From positions 1 to 61,293 of the forward strand of contig JBPCMS010000031.1 in NCBI GenBank assembly GCA_051002015.1: a DNA stretch of 61,293 nt, written 5' to 3'. This document shows positions 36,303-45,305 of the stretch, one piece after another. Below the pieces are notes generated by a model. It saw only the letters and a program-made list of their open reading frames with translations. It was not told the origin of the DNA and ran no database searches. Every line of letters begins with the position of its first letter. The first letter of the stretch is position 1. A program made the translations under genes and the position numbers. This stretch comes from JACDBE01 sp051002015. GTDB taxonomy: Bacteria > Actinomycetota > Acidimicrobiia > Spongiisociales > UBA5794.

Positions 36303-37184
36303 TCAGACCAGGGCGCCCACCGCCAGTAGCACCGCGGTGAGCGCCATCAGGCGGGTGGTGCCCACCAGCGCCGGGATCAGGGCGGGGCCGGTGGCCCCCG
36401 AGGCGACGGTGCGGACGATGGGGACGGCGACGGGGACGGCGAGCAGCGCCAACGCCGACCACGGCGGCAGCCAACCGGCGGCGGCGCCGACGGCGACGGT
36501 GGCGAAGGCGATGGCGACCACCGTCAGGTAGAGCCGGCGGGTGGCCGGCGCCCCCAGCCGCACCGCCAGGGTGCGCTTGCCGGTCGCCCGGTCGGTGGGG
36601 ATGTCCCGCAGGTTGTTGGCGACCAGGATGGCGGCGGCGAGCAGTCCCATCACCACGGAGGCCACCCAGGCGTCGAGCGGTGCGGTGCGGTCGAAGGCGT
36701 AGCGGCCACCCACCGTCGCCACCGGCCCGAAGAACACGAACACGGACAACTCGCCCAGCCCCATCGAGGCGTACGGTCTGGGGCCTCCGCTGTAGCCGAG
36801 GGCGGCGACGACGGCGACGGCGCCGACGGCGATCATCTCGGGGCCGGTCCGCCAGGCGACGTACAGCCCGCACAGGGCGGCGAGGCCGACGACAACGGCG
36901 ATCGCCACCCGCATCGGCGCCGGGGCGATCATCCCCGAGGCCACCGCCCGCCTAGGCCCGGTGCGGTGCTCGGTATCGACCCCTCGCACCGCGTCCTCCA
37001 GGTCGTTGGCGTAGTTGACCGCGATCTGCAGCAGCAGCGCCACCGCTGACACAACCAGGAAGATGTCCCCGCGGAAGACGTCAGCGCGTTCGGCGAGGGC
37101 GGCGGCCACCACCACCGGCGCCACCGACGCCCACAGCGTCTGCGGCCGGGTGGCGAGCAGCCACGGTTGGAGCCTGCCCGCCAC
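36303..37184 (-). CDS. menA: 1,4-dihydroxy-2-naphthoate polyprenyltransferase MenA
   Basis: The product is 293 aa from GTG, starting on the base after the menB stop. A UbiA-type membrane protein with about nine helices. The two Asp-rich prenyl-diphosphate motifs are NYANDLEDAVRGVD (about 58-71) and VANNLRDIPTDRATGKRT (about 190-207). It attaches the polyprenyl chain to DHNA in the membrane. The neighbouring menB and menD support MenA over other UbiA enzymes. Confidence 0.94.
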   Translation of the reverse strand: MAGRLQPWLLATRPQTLWASVAPVVVAAALAERADVFRGDIFLVVSAVALLLQIAVNYANDLEDAVRGVDTEHRTGPRRAVASGMIAPAPMRVAIAVVVGLAALCGLYVAWRTGPEMIAVGAVAVVAALGYSGGPRPYASMGLGELSVFVFFGPVATVGGRYAFDRTAPLDAWVASVVMGLLAAAILVANNLRDIPTDRATGKRTLAVRLGAPATRRLYLTVVAIAFATVAVGAAAGWLPPWSALALLAVPVAVPIVRTVASGATGPALIPALVGTTRLMALTAVLLAVGALV

Positions 37185-38081
37185 TCAGTAGTGCCAGGGG
37201 AACGGGCTGTAGTCCTGGCGGCGCTTCTCCAGGAAGGCGTTGCGACCCTCCGCCGCCTCCTCGGTGCCGTAGGCGAGCCGGGTGGCCTCCCCGGCGAAGA
37301 GCTGCTGGCCGACCAGGCCGTCGTCGGGGAGGTTGAAGGCGTACTTGAGCATGCGCTGGGCGGTGGGGCTCTTGGCCAAGATCTCGCCCGCCCATTGCAG
37401 CGCCACCTGCTCCAGCTCGGCATGAGGAATCACGGCGTTGACCGCCCCCATCGCCATCATCTCGTCGGCCGAGTAGGTGCGGCCCAGGAAGAAGATCTCC
37501 CTGGCCCGCTTCTGGCCGACCTGGCGGGCGAGCAGCGCCGATCCGTACCCGCCGTCGAAGCTGGCGACGTCGGCGTCGGTCTGCTTGAACCGGGCGTGCT
37601 CGGCGCTGGCCAGGGTCAGATCGCACACCACATGGAGGCTGTGCCCTCCCCCCACCGCCCACCCGGGGACCACGGCGATCACCACCTTGGGCATGAAGCG
37701 GATCAGCCTCTGCACCTCGAGGATGTGGAGGCGTCCCAGCCGCCCGGGATGGACATCGCCATCGTCGTCGTCCTGGTACCGGTAGCCGTCGGCGCCCCTG
37801 ATCCGCTGGTCGCCGCCCGAGCAGAATGCCCGCCCGCCGTCCTTGGGCGAGGGACCGTTGCCGGTGAGCAGCACGCACCCCACGTCCGACGTCATCCTGG
37901 CGTGGTCGAGGGCGGCGTGGAGTTCGTCGACGGAGCCGGGACGGAAGGCGTTGCGCACCTCGGGGCGATCGAAGGCGATGCGGACGGCACCCACCGACCG
38001 GGCTCGGTGGTAGGTGATGTCCTGGAAGTCGAAACCCGCCACCGGGTCCCATGCCGCTGGGTCGAAGAGCTCGGAGACCAT
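37185..38081 (-). CDS. menB: 1,4-dihydroxy-2-naphthoyl-CoA synthase MenB
   Basis: The product is 298 aa. It cyclises o-succinylbenzoyl-CoA. Crotonase fold with MenB-specific elements: FCSGGDQRIRG, VPGWAVGGGHSLHVVCDLTLAS (oxyanion GG), DADVASFDGGYGSALLARQVGQKRAREIFFLGR and the C-terminal NAFLEKRRQDYSPFPWHY. ATG at 38081 follows a minus-strand TACAGT by 9 nt; the much longer open frame upstream is the shadow of menE. Cotranscribed with menA. Confidence 0.96.
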   Translation of the reverse strand: MVSELFDPAAWDPVAGFDFQDITYHRARSVGAVRIAFDRPEVRNAFRPGSVDELHAALDHARMTSDVGCVLLTGNGPSPKDGGRAFCSGGDQRIRGADGYRYQDDDDGDVHPGRLGRLHILEVQRLIRFMPKVVIAVVPGWAVGGGHSLHVVCDLTLASAEHARFKQTDADVASFDGGYGSALLARQVGQKRAREIFFLGRTYSADEMMAMGAVNAVIPHAELEQVALQWAGEILAKSPTAQRMLKYAFNLPDDGLVGQQLFAGEATRLAYGTEEAAEGRNAFLEKRRQDYSPFPWHY

Positions 38082-38089
38082 CGGATCGA

Positions 38090-38096
38090 TACTGTA
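38090..38096. promoter_or_regulatory. Shared -10 for divergent menB and menE
   Basis: TACTGTA reads as TACTGT on the plus strand (10 nt before the menE ATG) and TACAGT on the minus strand (9 nt before the menB ATG). The two -10 boxes use the same seven bases, so the polymerases would compete. Confidence 0.45.
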
Positions 38097-38105
38097 GTGA
38101 GCGCC

Positions 38106-39455
38106 ATGACCGTGCCCCCGAGCGCCGCCGACTGGGTCGCCGCAGCCGCATCCCGCAACCCGCAGGCCCCGGCGATGATCTTCGGGCCCGGGCTCGCCGT
38201 CGATTACGCAACCCTGGACCAGCGGATCGAGGCCGAGATCGCCACCGCCGAGCCGCCGCTGGAGCGGGGCACCCGCTGGGGGATCGTCCCCACCGCCGAC
38301 CTGGACGGGATTGCACGGCTGTGGGCGTGCTGGCGAGCCGGGGCGGTCCCCATAGTGCTCCCCGGGCGGTGGAGCGCCGCCCTTCGCACCGCCGTCCCCG
38401 GTTGGGAGATGGTCGACCGCCACGCCGCGGACGACGGCGACCACACCTGGGTCCCCACCTCGGGCACGACCGGGGAGCCCAAGCCGGTCAGGCTCACCGT
38501 GGCCAACGTGTCCGCCGCCGTTGCCGCCTCGGAGCGCAGGCTGGGCAACGACGCCGGAGACCGCTGGCTGCTCACCCTGCCGCTTCACCATGTCGGCGGG
38601 CTGTCGGTGCTGTGGCGGAGCGCGGCGGCGGGTGGGGCGGTGATGCTCCAAACACCGTTCGACGCCGAGGCGACGGCGGCGATGCTCGACGCCGGCGAGG
38701 TCACCGTGGCCAGCCTGGTACCCACCATGCTCACCAGGGTGCTCGACATCCACCCCGGGCCCTACCGCCGGGTACGGGCGGTGCTGGTGGGTGGGGCCCC
38801 CGCCTCACCGGAGCTGTTGGAGCGGGCGCTCGACGCCGGGCTGCCGGTGCTGGCCACCTACGGGTCGACCGAGACCTGCTCGCAGATCGCCACCGTCGCT
38901 CCCGGCGAGCAGGGCGAGGCGATGGGGACCGTGGGGCGGCCGCTCGACGGACTCACCGTCGCCATCGACGCCCTGCCCGGCGAAACCGGCGAGATCCTGG
39001 TGTCCGGCGACGCCGTCTCGCCGGGGTACGGGATGGAGAATCCCCGGACCGGCCCCCTCCACACCGGGGACCTGGGCCGGTTCGATGCCGCCGGGAGGCT
39101 GGTGGTGGTGGGTCGGGCGGGCACCGTCATCCGCACCGGGGGGGAGGACGTGGTCCCCGAACGGGTGGAGGAGATGCTGGTGGACGGGCGATCGGTGGTG
39201 GCGGCGGTCGTGGTGGGGATCCCCGACGCGGAGTGGGGCGAGGTGGTGACGGCGGTGGTGGTCCCCGGCGACGGGCACGACCGCGCCGCCGACGAGGCCC
39301 GGCTGCGTCTGGCGCTGGCCCCCCACGAGATTCCTCGGCGCTGGGTGGTGGTCGATGCCCTGCCGCTTCTGGAGAACGGCAAGATCGACCGCGCCGCCGT
39401 TGGTGCCGGGCTGGCGAAGACCTCGCTTCTTAGGATCGAAACGCATCGCAGATGA
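38106..39455 (+). CDS. menE: o-succinylbenzoate-CoA ligase MenE
   Basis: The product is 449 aa, short for the ANL superfamily but normal for actinobacterial MenE. Motifs: P-loop VPTSGTTGEPKPV, TYGSTETCSQ, LHTGDLGRFD and the C-terminal ENGKIDRAAV lysine. It activates o-succinylbenzoate with ATP and CoA for MenB, which is divergent from it. A GTG nine nt upstream is an alternative start. The last nine codons (LLRIETHRR) and the stop lie inside palindromic repeat copy C, so the native C-terminus has been replaced or extended by repeat sequence. Confidence 0.93.
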   Translation: MTVPPSAADWVAAAASRNPQAPAMIFGPGLAVDYATLDQRIEAEIATAEPPLERGTRWGIVPTADLDGIARLWACWRAGAVPIVLPGRWSAALRTAVPGWEMVDRHAADDGDHTWVPTSGTTGEPKPVRLTVANVSAAVAASERRLGNDAGDRWLLTLPLHHVGGLSVLWRSAAAGGAVMLQTPFDAEATAAMLDAGEVTVASLVPTMLTRVLDIHPGPYRRVRAVLVGGAPASPELLERALDAGLPVLATYGSTETCSQIATVAPGEQGEAMGTVGRPLDGLTVAIDALPGETGEILVSGDAVSPGYGMENPRTGPLHTGDLGRFDAAGRLVVVGRAGTVIRTGGEDVVPERVEEMLVDGRSVVAAVVVGIPDAEWGEVVTAVVVPGDGHDRAADEARLRLALAPHEIPRRWVVVDALPLLENGKIDRAAVGAGLAKTSLLRIETHRR

Positions 39456-39474
39456 CGCGATCGGGTCCTAAGAA
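39427..39474. repeat. Palindromic intergenic repeat, copy C
   Basis: Outer arms TTCTTAGGA/TCCTAAGAA are perfect; the inner arms are less regular, with a CATC-GCA-GATG mini-stem. It encodes the end of menE, including its TGA, and stands 23 bp from copy D between convergent menE and the subtilase gene. Confidence 0.8.
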
Positions 39475-39497
39475 AGCTCGAGGTGACCGAGAACCCC

Positions 39498-39548
39498 CTT
39501 TCTTAGAAGCAAAACGCGTCGCAGGTGACGCGATCGGGTCTAAGAAAG
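39498..39548. repeat. Palindromic intergenic repeat, copy D
   Basis: Outer arms CTTTCTTAGA/TCTAAGAAAG are perfect but one base shorter at the tip than in the other copies, on both sides. The inner arms CGCGTC/GACGCG pair around loop GCAGGT. The paired loss on both arms suggests that pairing, not primary sequence alone, is maintained. Confidence 0.8.
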
Positions 39549-39585
39549 TTGGGTTGGATCGCCTCCTCGTTTCACGGCTTGGGCG

Positions 39586-42375
39586 TCACCGCAGGTTCAA
39601 GCGGAGGACGGTCATCGTTCCCGGGCGGTTGATGACGATCACCGTGCCGTCGCTGTCGCCGTCCGGGTCGGTGTTGGCGGCTGCGTCGTAGGTGAGCGTG
39701 CCGTGGCTGACATCGGTGACGGTGAAGGTCTCGGACCGCCTCCTCGTGTTGGCCAGGGAAATGGAGCACATCCCGGCGCCGTCCGTGGTGCAGGTGAGCC
39801 CCGTGACCGAGCGGAACCGACCGGTCACGGTTGCGCCCGAGACCGGGGCCCCGGTGTCGTCGACCACGGTGATCGTGGCCGTCGCCGTCCAGATCTTCCC
39901 TGAGGTGATCACCCCGGACCCGTCGAGGTCGGCCACGTGCATCGTGGTCCCGCCGCCGCCCCCGCCGCTCACCGTGACCGTCTGGGTCTCGGTGTCGGTG
40001 GCGCCGTCGTCGTCGGTGACGGTGAGCGTCACCGTGTAGGTGCCGCCGGCGGCGTAGACGTGGGTCGGGTCGGTTGCCGTCGAGGTGCCGCCGTCTCCGA
40101 AGACCCAGCTTCGGGAGTCGATGGTCCCGTCCGAGTCGGTGGAGGCGTCGGTGAAGGTGCACGACAGCCCGGTGCACGACGAGGTGAACCCGGCCACCGG
40201 CGGGTTGTTGCCGGTCCCGGCGCCGACCCCGTCGACGACCAGGGCGTACGGCTGCGGCCCGAAGGGGACGTTGAAGCCGGTGACGGTGACGGTCCAGTCG
40301 CCGGCGGCGGCGTTCTGCACGTACACGTTCTCGACGTTGTTCAGCCGGTCGGCCGAGCCACCCGTGGTCGACCACCCGCCGGAGAACACGTTGCCCCGGT
40401 AGGTGACCCCACCGGGCCCGGTCACGGTGACATCGAGATCGTTCACCAGGTTCACCGAGGCCGAGGCGGTCGACGGGTAGTCGGTCCACACCACCGAGAC
40501 CCGCAGCGGGGAGCCGCCCGCCACCGCGTAGGTGTGCGAGCTGGTGCCACCGGTGGTGAGCCCGGCACCCTCGTCGACGAACTGGGCGGAGCCGTCGGTG
40601 GCGGCGGCGACGTTGACCAGACCCCAACCCTCGTGGTTGTTGGGGATGGGGAAGTCGTTGTCGTTGACGCCGTCGTTGTTCTCGTCGAGCAGGTCGACCG
40701 CCGAGTTGATCAGCGTCGCCTTGGTCAGCGCCGCGGTGGCTTGGTGGCCGTGGGCCTTGTCGTAGAAGTCACGGACCACGGCGGCGGCACCGGCGGTGAT
40801 CGGGTTCGACATCGAGGTGCCGCCCATGTACTTGTAGTCGTCGTTGTACGGCGTTCCCCACCCGTCGTATTGGAACGCCCCGTTTTGCGGGTTCGGTGCA
40901 CCGTCGTAGCCGAACTGGTACAGATCGGAGTAGCCGGACAGGATCCAGGTGCCGGGAGCGACCACGTCGGGCTTGATCCGACCGTCGTCGGTGGGTCCGC
41001 GCGACGAGAACGCCGCCATCTGCTGGGCGTTGCCCGCAGTCAGGTCGTTCGAGATGGGCGCCGCCGGGTAGTCGGCGGGCCAGCGGCTCCCATAGGTGCC
41101 CAGGGCGTTCTGACCACCGGTGCAGGCGTTCTCGGTGTCGACGCTGTCGTCGCAGTTCCAGTTGCCCGACCGGTCGTTCTCCGAGGCGCCCACGGTGAGG
41201 GTGTTCTTGGCGGTCGCCGGCGACCCGATCGAGTCGTTGTCGATCACCCCGTCGGCGTTGGCGTCGACCCCGGAGTTGCCCGCCGAGTAGGTGATCAACA
41301 TGTCCCGGTGGTTCCACATGAAGGTGTCCACCGTCACCGAGTCGGAGGTGTAGTCGCCGTTGGCGTCCGAGCCCCACGAGTTGGAGTGGATCCGGGCGCC
41401 GGCGTCGTACGCCTGCTGGAACAGCCCGGTGAAGTCCTCGGGGATCCCGATCAGGTAGTACCCGTCGGGGTTGAAGAGGGCGCAGGCGCTGATCATGTCG
41501 GCCCAGTCCTCGATCGCCTGGAACACCAGGCGGGCGGCCGGGGCGGACCCGGTCCCGATCCCGCTCCCGTTGCCGTCGCCCAACACCGACACCGCCACAT
41601 GGGTGCCGTGGCCCGAGTCGACGTCCTGGGCGGCGTCCCCGATGACGTTGTAGCACCCCGCCGACGGGATCCCCGGCCAGTTGTACACCGCCGCCACCCG
41701 CGCCGAGGGGATGTCGATGTGGGCCGTCGCCGCCGTCCCGCCGCCGATCCCGGTGTCCGCCACGGCGACCGTCTGGGTCGACCCGTCGTACCCGTTGGCG
41801 TGGGCGGCGGCGGTGCCGACGATCGACCCGGCCCCGTACTCGTTGTGGGTCTCCCGGAAGGTGTGGTTCTCCACCCAGGCGACCTCGGCCAACCCGGCGA
41901 CGCTCTGCATCGCAGCCAGATCGCCCTGGACCGCCATCACGCTGCCCTGGGCGGCCAGCACCTGAACCCCGGCGGCGGCGATGTCGACGGCGGCGGCGGC
42001 GGCGTCCACCCCGCGCTGGAAACGGATCCGGTACAGACCCGTCGCCGCCAGATCACCCGCCAGCTTGTCGGCACCGCGTACCGAGGTCACCGCGGTTACG
42101 CCGTCCAGCCCGGCTATGACGTCTGCGGCGTCTGCGGCCATCCGCACCTGGTAGGCAAAGTCGGGCTCGTAGGCCAACAACTCGGCGCCGGTGGCGCGCA
42201 ACGCCGCCGCATCCGCCTCGGTGATGGGACCGTCGAGGGCGACGACGTAGTAGCCGCGGCCTGCGCCATCGACCTGGACGCTCTCGGGCTGGGCGCTTCC
42301 GGAGGCGGCGGTCACCACCAGCAGACCCGCCAGCAACGACAACACGACGAAGAAACGGAACAACGTCGATCGCAC
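39586..42375 (-). CDS. Secreted subtilisin-like serine protease (S8) with PKD domain
   Basis: The product is 929 aa from GTG with an AAGGAG ribosome-binding site. A signal peptide (FFVVLSLLAGLLVVTAASGSAQ) is followed by a propeptide-like region (to about 190). Catalytic triad: Asp in VAVADTGIGGG, His in DSGHGTHVA, Ser in GGTSMSNPITAG; a long insert separates the His and Ser parts. After the protease come a P/proprotein-like beta domain (GDWTVTVTGFNVPFGP), a PKD domain (NNPPVAGFTSS to TVTVSGGGGGG) and an Ig-like C-terminal domain. No LPxTG or membrane anchor, so it is probably released. Likely scavenges protein. Confidence 0.93.
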   Translation of the reverse strand: MRSTLFRFFVVLSLLAGLLVVTAASGSAQPESVQVDGAGRGYYVVALDGPITEADAAALRATGAELLAYEPDFAYQVRMAADAADVIAGLDGVTAVTSVRGADKLAGDLAATGLYRIRFQRGVDAAAAAVDIAAAGVQVLAAQGSVMAVQGDLAAMQSVAGLAEVAWVENHTFRETHNEYGAGSIVGTAAAHANGYDGSTQTVAVADTGIGGGTAATAHIDIPSARVAAVYNWPGIPSAGCYNVIGDAAQDVDSGHGTHVAVSVLGDGNGSGIGTGSAPAARLVFQAIEDWADMISACALFNPDGYYLIGIPEDFTGLFQQAYDAGARIHSNSWGSDANGDYTSDSVTVDTFMWNHRDMLITYSAGNSGVDANADGVIDNDSIGSPATAKNTLTVGASENDRSGNWNCDDSVDTENACTGGQNALGTYGSRWPADYPAAPISNDLTAGNAQQMAAFSSRGPTDDGRIKPDVVAPGTWILSGYSDLYQFGYDGAPNPQNGAFQYDGWGTPYNDDYKYMGGTSMSNPITAGAAAVVRDFYDKAHGHQATAALTKATLINSAVDLLDENNDGVNDNDFPIPNNHEGWGLVNVAAATDGSAQFVDEGAGLTTGGTSSHTYAVAGGSPLRVSVVWTDYPSTASASVNLVNDLDVTVTGPGGVTYRGNVFSGGWSTTGGSADRLNNVENVYVQNAAAGDWTVTVTGFNVPFGPQPYALVVDGVGAGTGNNPPVAGFTSSCTGLSCTFTDASTDSDGTIDSRSWVFGDGGTSTATDPTHVYAAGGTYTVTLTVTDDDGATDTETQTVTVSGGGGGGTTMHVADLDGSGVITSGKIWTATATITVVDDTGAPVSGATVTGRFRSVTGLTCTTDGAGMCSISLANTRRRSETFTVTDVSHGTLTYDAAANTDPDGDSDGTVIVINRPGTMTVLRLNLR

Positions 42376-42490
42376 GACGCTCTCCTTCGCGGGAACATGG
42401 GGGGCACCGTCAGGCCCGACGGACGACAGTAGCCCGCTCGCGCCAAGCACCGCAACCATGTCCTGGCGGCAAGAGCTAGCGTTCCCACCT

Positions 42491-43273
42491 ATGGATCTCG
42501 GGCTCAGCGGCAAGCGGGCGCTGGTCGGCGCCGCCTCCACGGGACTCGGCTTCGCCATCGCCATGGAACTGGCCGGGGAGGGCTGCCAGGTGACCATCGG
42601 CAGCCGCCACGCCGACCGGATCAACGCCGCCGCCACCACCATCGCCGAGGCGACGGGGGCAACGGTGCGGGCCCTGGTGGGCGATGTCACCGTCGACGAC
42701 TCCATCCGGTCGTTCGTCGACGATGCCGCCGAGCTGATGGGCGGGATCGATCTGGTGGTCCCCAACGCCGGGGGACCGCCGTACGGGACGTTCGCCGATC
42801 TGAGCAGCGAGCAGTGGGAGCAGGGTTACCGGCTCACCCTTGCCTCGGCGGTGTCGTTCGCTCGGCACGCCCGCCCCCGCCTTGGTGCCGGCGGCGCCAT
42901 GCTGTTCATGACCTCCGTGTCGTCCCGGGAGCCGATCGGCACCCTGTTCCTGTCGAGCGTGTACCGCGCCGGTGTCGCCGCGCTCTCCAAGGCGCTCGCC
43001 ACCGAATGGGCGCCGGCCGGGATCCGGGTCAACCACCTGATTCCCGGGCGCATCTCCACCGAACGGGTGGCCTCGCTCGACGAGGAGACCGCCCGTCGCC
43101 GCGGTGTCGACGTCGCCGAGGTGCGCAGGACCAGCGAGGCCGCCATCCCGCTGGGTCGATACGGAAAGCCGGCCGAGTACGCCCGGGCCGCCGCCTTCCT
43201 GCTCTCGGATGCGGCCAGCTACATCACGGGTGCCACCCTCCAGGTGGACGGGGGCATGCTCCACGGAATCTGA
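42491..43273 (+). CDS. Atypical short-chain dehydrogenase/reductase
   Basis: The product is 260 aa with a Rossmann fold, but the cofactor loop reads GAASTGLGFAIA instead of TGxxxGIG. NAG is present (VVPNAGG) and Ser in MTSVSSRE. Where the catalytic YxxxK belongs the sequence is VYRAGVAALSKALA: Tyr is kept but Lys is not at +4. The C-terminal YITGATLQVDGGM is typical. Similar divergent SDRs with an RAGVxxLxK pattern exist, so it is probably a real subfamily and not decay. Substrate unknown. TAGCGT ends 8 nt before the ATG. Confidence 0.87.
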   Translation: MDLGLSGKRALVGAASTGLGFAIAMELAGEGCQVTIGSRHADRINAAATTIAEATGATVRALVGDVTVDDSIRSFVDDAAELMGGIDLVVPNAGGPPYGTFADLSSEQWEQGYRLTLASAVSFARHARPRLGAGGAMLFMTSVSSREPIGTLFLSSVYRAGVAALSKALATEWAPAGIRVNHLIPGRISTERVASLDEETARRRGVDVAEVRRTSEAAIPLGRYGKPAEYARAAAFLLSDAASYITGATLQVDGGMLHGI

Positions 43274-43300
43274 GCACCCGGCCGGATCCCCGGCCCCGAC

Positions 43301-45232
43301 TCAGCTCAGCCCGAGGCGGCGGAGGAAGGCGTCGCTGTTGGGCTCGCGGCCGAGGAACGCCCGCAGGTGGTCGATGGCGTCGCGCGAGCCACCGGTGGCC
43401 AGGATCTCGTGGCGGTACCGCATCCCCACCTCAGGGCTGGTGATCCCCACCCGCTCGAATTCGGAGAACATGTCGTCGCCGTACACCGCCGCCCACAGGT
43501 ACCCGTAGTAGCCGGCGTCGTACCCACCCATGAGGTGGCCGAAGCTGGCCGCAAAGAAGGTGTCCTGGCGGAAGGGAAGCTGGGTGTGGGCGTACGCCTC
43601 CCGGTAGACCTCCATGAGGTCGACCTCGTGGTCGACGGCGTGCATCCCCAGGTCGAGCTTGCCCAGGAAGACCTGGCGGACCTTGTCGAGTCCGATGTTG
43701 AGATCCCGAGCGGCCACCAGGCGGGCGACGAGGTCGCTGGGGATGGGTTCGCCGGTGTCGTGATGCCGGGCGAGGCGCTCCAGGGTCTCAGGCTCCCACA
43801 TCCAGTTCTCCATGATCTGCGAGGGCGCCTCGACGAAGTCCCATTCGGTGTCGTACCCCGAGAAGCGGGCCTCGGCCACCGTGGTCAGGCAGAAGTGGAG
43901 GATGTGACCGAACTCGTGGAACAGCGTCACCGCCTCGCCGTGCTTGAGCAGCGATGGGGCCGTTGCGGTCGGCTTGGTGAAGTTGGCGACGATCGCCGCC
44001 GTCGGCCGGCGGTAGCCCCCGTCCTCGGTTGCCATCCCGTGGCGGACGGCGAAGGCGGCGGCGTGCCCGTACTTGCCCGAGCGGGGGAACAGGTCGGCGT
44101 AGAAGGAGGCGATGGGCTGCTCCGACCCGCGGTTGCGGATCTCGTACAGGGCCACGTCGTCGTGCCACGCCCTGGTGTCCACGACCTTCTCGTACTCGAG
44201 CCCGAACACCTCACCGGTGAGGTCGAACATGCCGGCGACCACCGCCTCGAGCGGGAAGTAGGCGGCGACCTCGTTCTGGTCGATGCCGTGCAGGCGTCTG
44301 CGCTGCTGGTCGTCGAGGTACGCCCAGTCCCACGACTCGACCCGGTCGCCGGGATACGTCTCGTGCAGCAATTCGGTCAGGGTGGCGAGATCGTCCTGCG
44401 CCTTGGCGGTGAGCCCGGGCACCACCGACCGGTAGAGGGCGTCGACGTTGGCCGGGTCGGCCGCCATCTTCACCTCCAAGGCGTAGTGTGCCCAGGTCGG
44501 GTACCCGAGCAGCCGGGCGATGGCGAGCCTGACCCGCACCGCCTCCTCGAGGAGGGGCCGGTTGGCCTCGACCGCCCGGTTCCAGAACTTGCCCTGCAGT
44601 TGCCGTCGGGCCTCCCGGTCGGTGGCCTGCTGCATGAACGGCACATAGTCGGGGTACTCCATCGAGACCCGGAAGCGGCCGTCGTCGGTGGCCTTCAGAC
44701 CGTCGATGTATGCCTGGGGGAGCCCGTCGAGTTGGGACCATTCCAGCTCGAGCCCGTCGTCCCACTCGTCGAGGTTGCGCCCGAAGGCCACCTCGAGCTC
44801 GATCAGCCTGATACGCAGCCGCTGCAGCTCGTGGCGGGCGTCGGCTTCGAGCTCGTGACCGGCGCGCCGGAAGTCACGGAGCCAGTGATCGAGCAGCCGG
44901 CGGGCGGTCCCGTCGAGGGCGGCGGCCCCGTCCGAGCCGGCAAAGTCAGCCAGAGCCTCGTAGACGGGGCGGCGGAAGGTGAGGTCGTTGGCCCACTTGG
45001 TGAGCCGCTCCTCGGCCTCGACCCCGGCGAGACGCACCTCGGGATCGGGGTGGACCCTGGCCATGAACGCCTCCGAGCCCCCGGCGTCGCCGATCACGGT
45101 GGAGGCGCGCTCGAGGACGGTGACCGGGTCGGAGGCATCGATGGATGCGACCAGGGCGTCCGCCTCGGCGATGGCGTCGGCGGTGGCCTCGGTGATGCCC
45201 GACGCGGTGACCGAGGTGAAGTCGAGCGGCAT
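43301..45232 (-). CDS. M3-family oligopeptidase
   Basis: The product is 643 aa with no signal peptide, so cytoplasmic. The gluzincin site is LFHEFGHILHF (H439, E440, H443), with the third ligand Glu in DFVEAPSQIMENW. The M3 C-terminal motif YLWAAVYGDDMFSEFE is present. It cleaves short peptides as part of intracellular peptide turnover. TAGCCT ends 8 nt before the ATG; it is convergent with the SDR. Confidence 0.94.
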   Translation of the reverse strand: MPLDFTSVTASGITEATADAIAEADALVASIDASDPVTVLERASTVIGDAGGSEAFMARVHPDPEVRLAGVEAEERLTKWANDLTFRRPVYEALADFAGSDGAAALDGTARRLLDHWLRDFRRAGHELEADARHELQRLRIRLIELEVAFGRNLDEWDDGLELEWSQLDGLPQAYIDGLKATDDGRFRVSMEYPDYVPFMQQATDREARRQLQGKFWNRAVEANRPLLEEAVRVRLAIARLLGYPTWAHYALEVKMAADPANVDALYRSVVPGLTAKAQDDLATLTELLHETYPGDRVESWDWAYLDDQQRRRLHGIDQNEVAAYFPLEAVVAGMFDLTGEVFGLEYEKVVDTRAWHDDVALYEIRNRGSEQPIASFYADLFPRSGKYGHAAAFAVRHGMATEDGGYRRPTAAIVANFTKPTATAPSLLKHGEAVTLFHEFGHILHFCLTTVAEARFSGYDTEWDFVEAPSQIMENWMWEPETLERLARHHDTGEPIPSDLVARLVAARDLNIGLDKVRQVFLGKLDLGMHAVDHEVDLMEVYREAYAHTQLPFRQDTFFAASFGHLMGGYDAGYYGYLWAAVYGDDMFSEFERVGITSPEVGMRYRHEILATGGSRDAIDHLRAFLGREPNSDAFLRRLGLS

Positions 45233-45247
45233 GGGCCGGGAGGCTAG

Positions 45248-45299
45248 CCGGGCTCGGAGCGGGGACTCGCCGGCAAGCGAGTGAGCGGGCGAGCCCCGG
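45248..45299. terminator. Nested hairpin between htrA and the M3 peptidase gene
   Basis: Inner stem ACTCGC-CGGCAA-GCGAGT inside an outer GGGCTCG/CGAGCCC pair, just past the end of the minus-strand htrA-like gene and before the peptidase promoter. GC-rich and without a T-tract. Confidence 0.4.
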
Positions 45300-45305
45300 C
45301 GGCGA

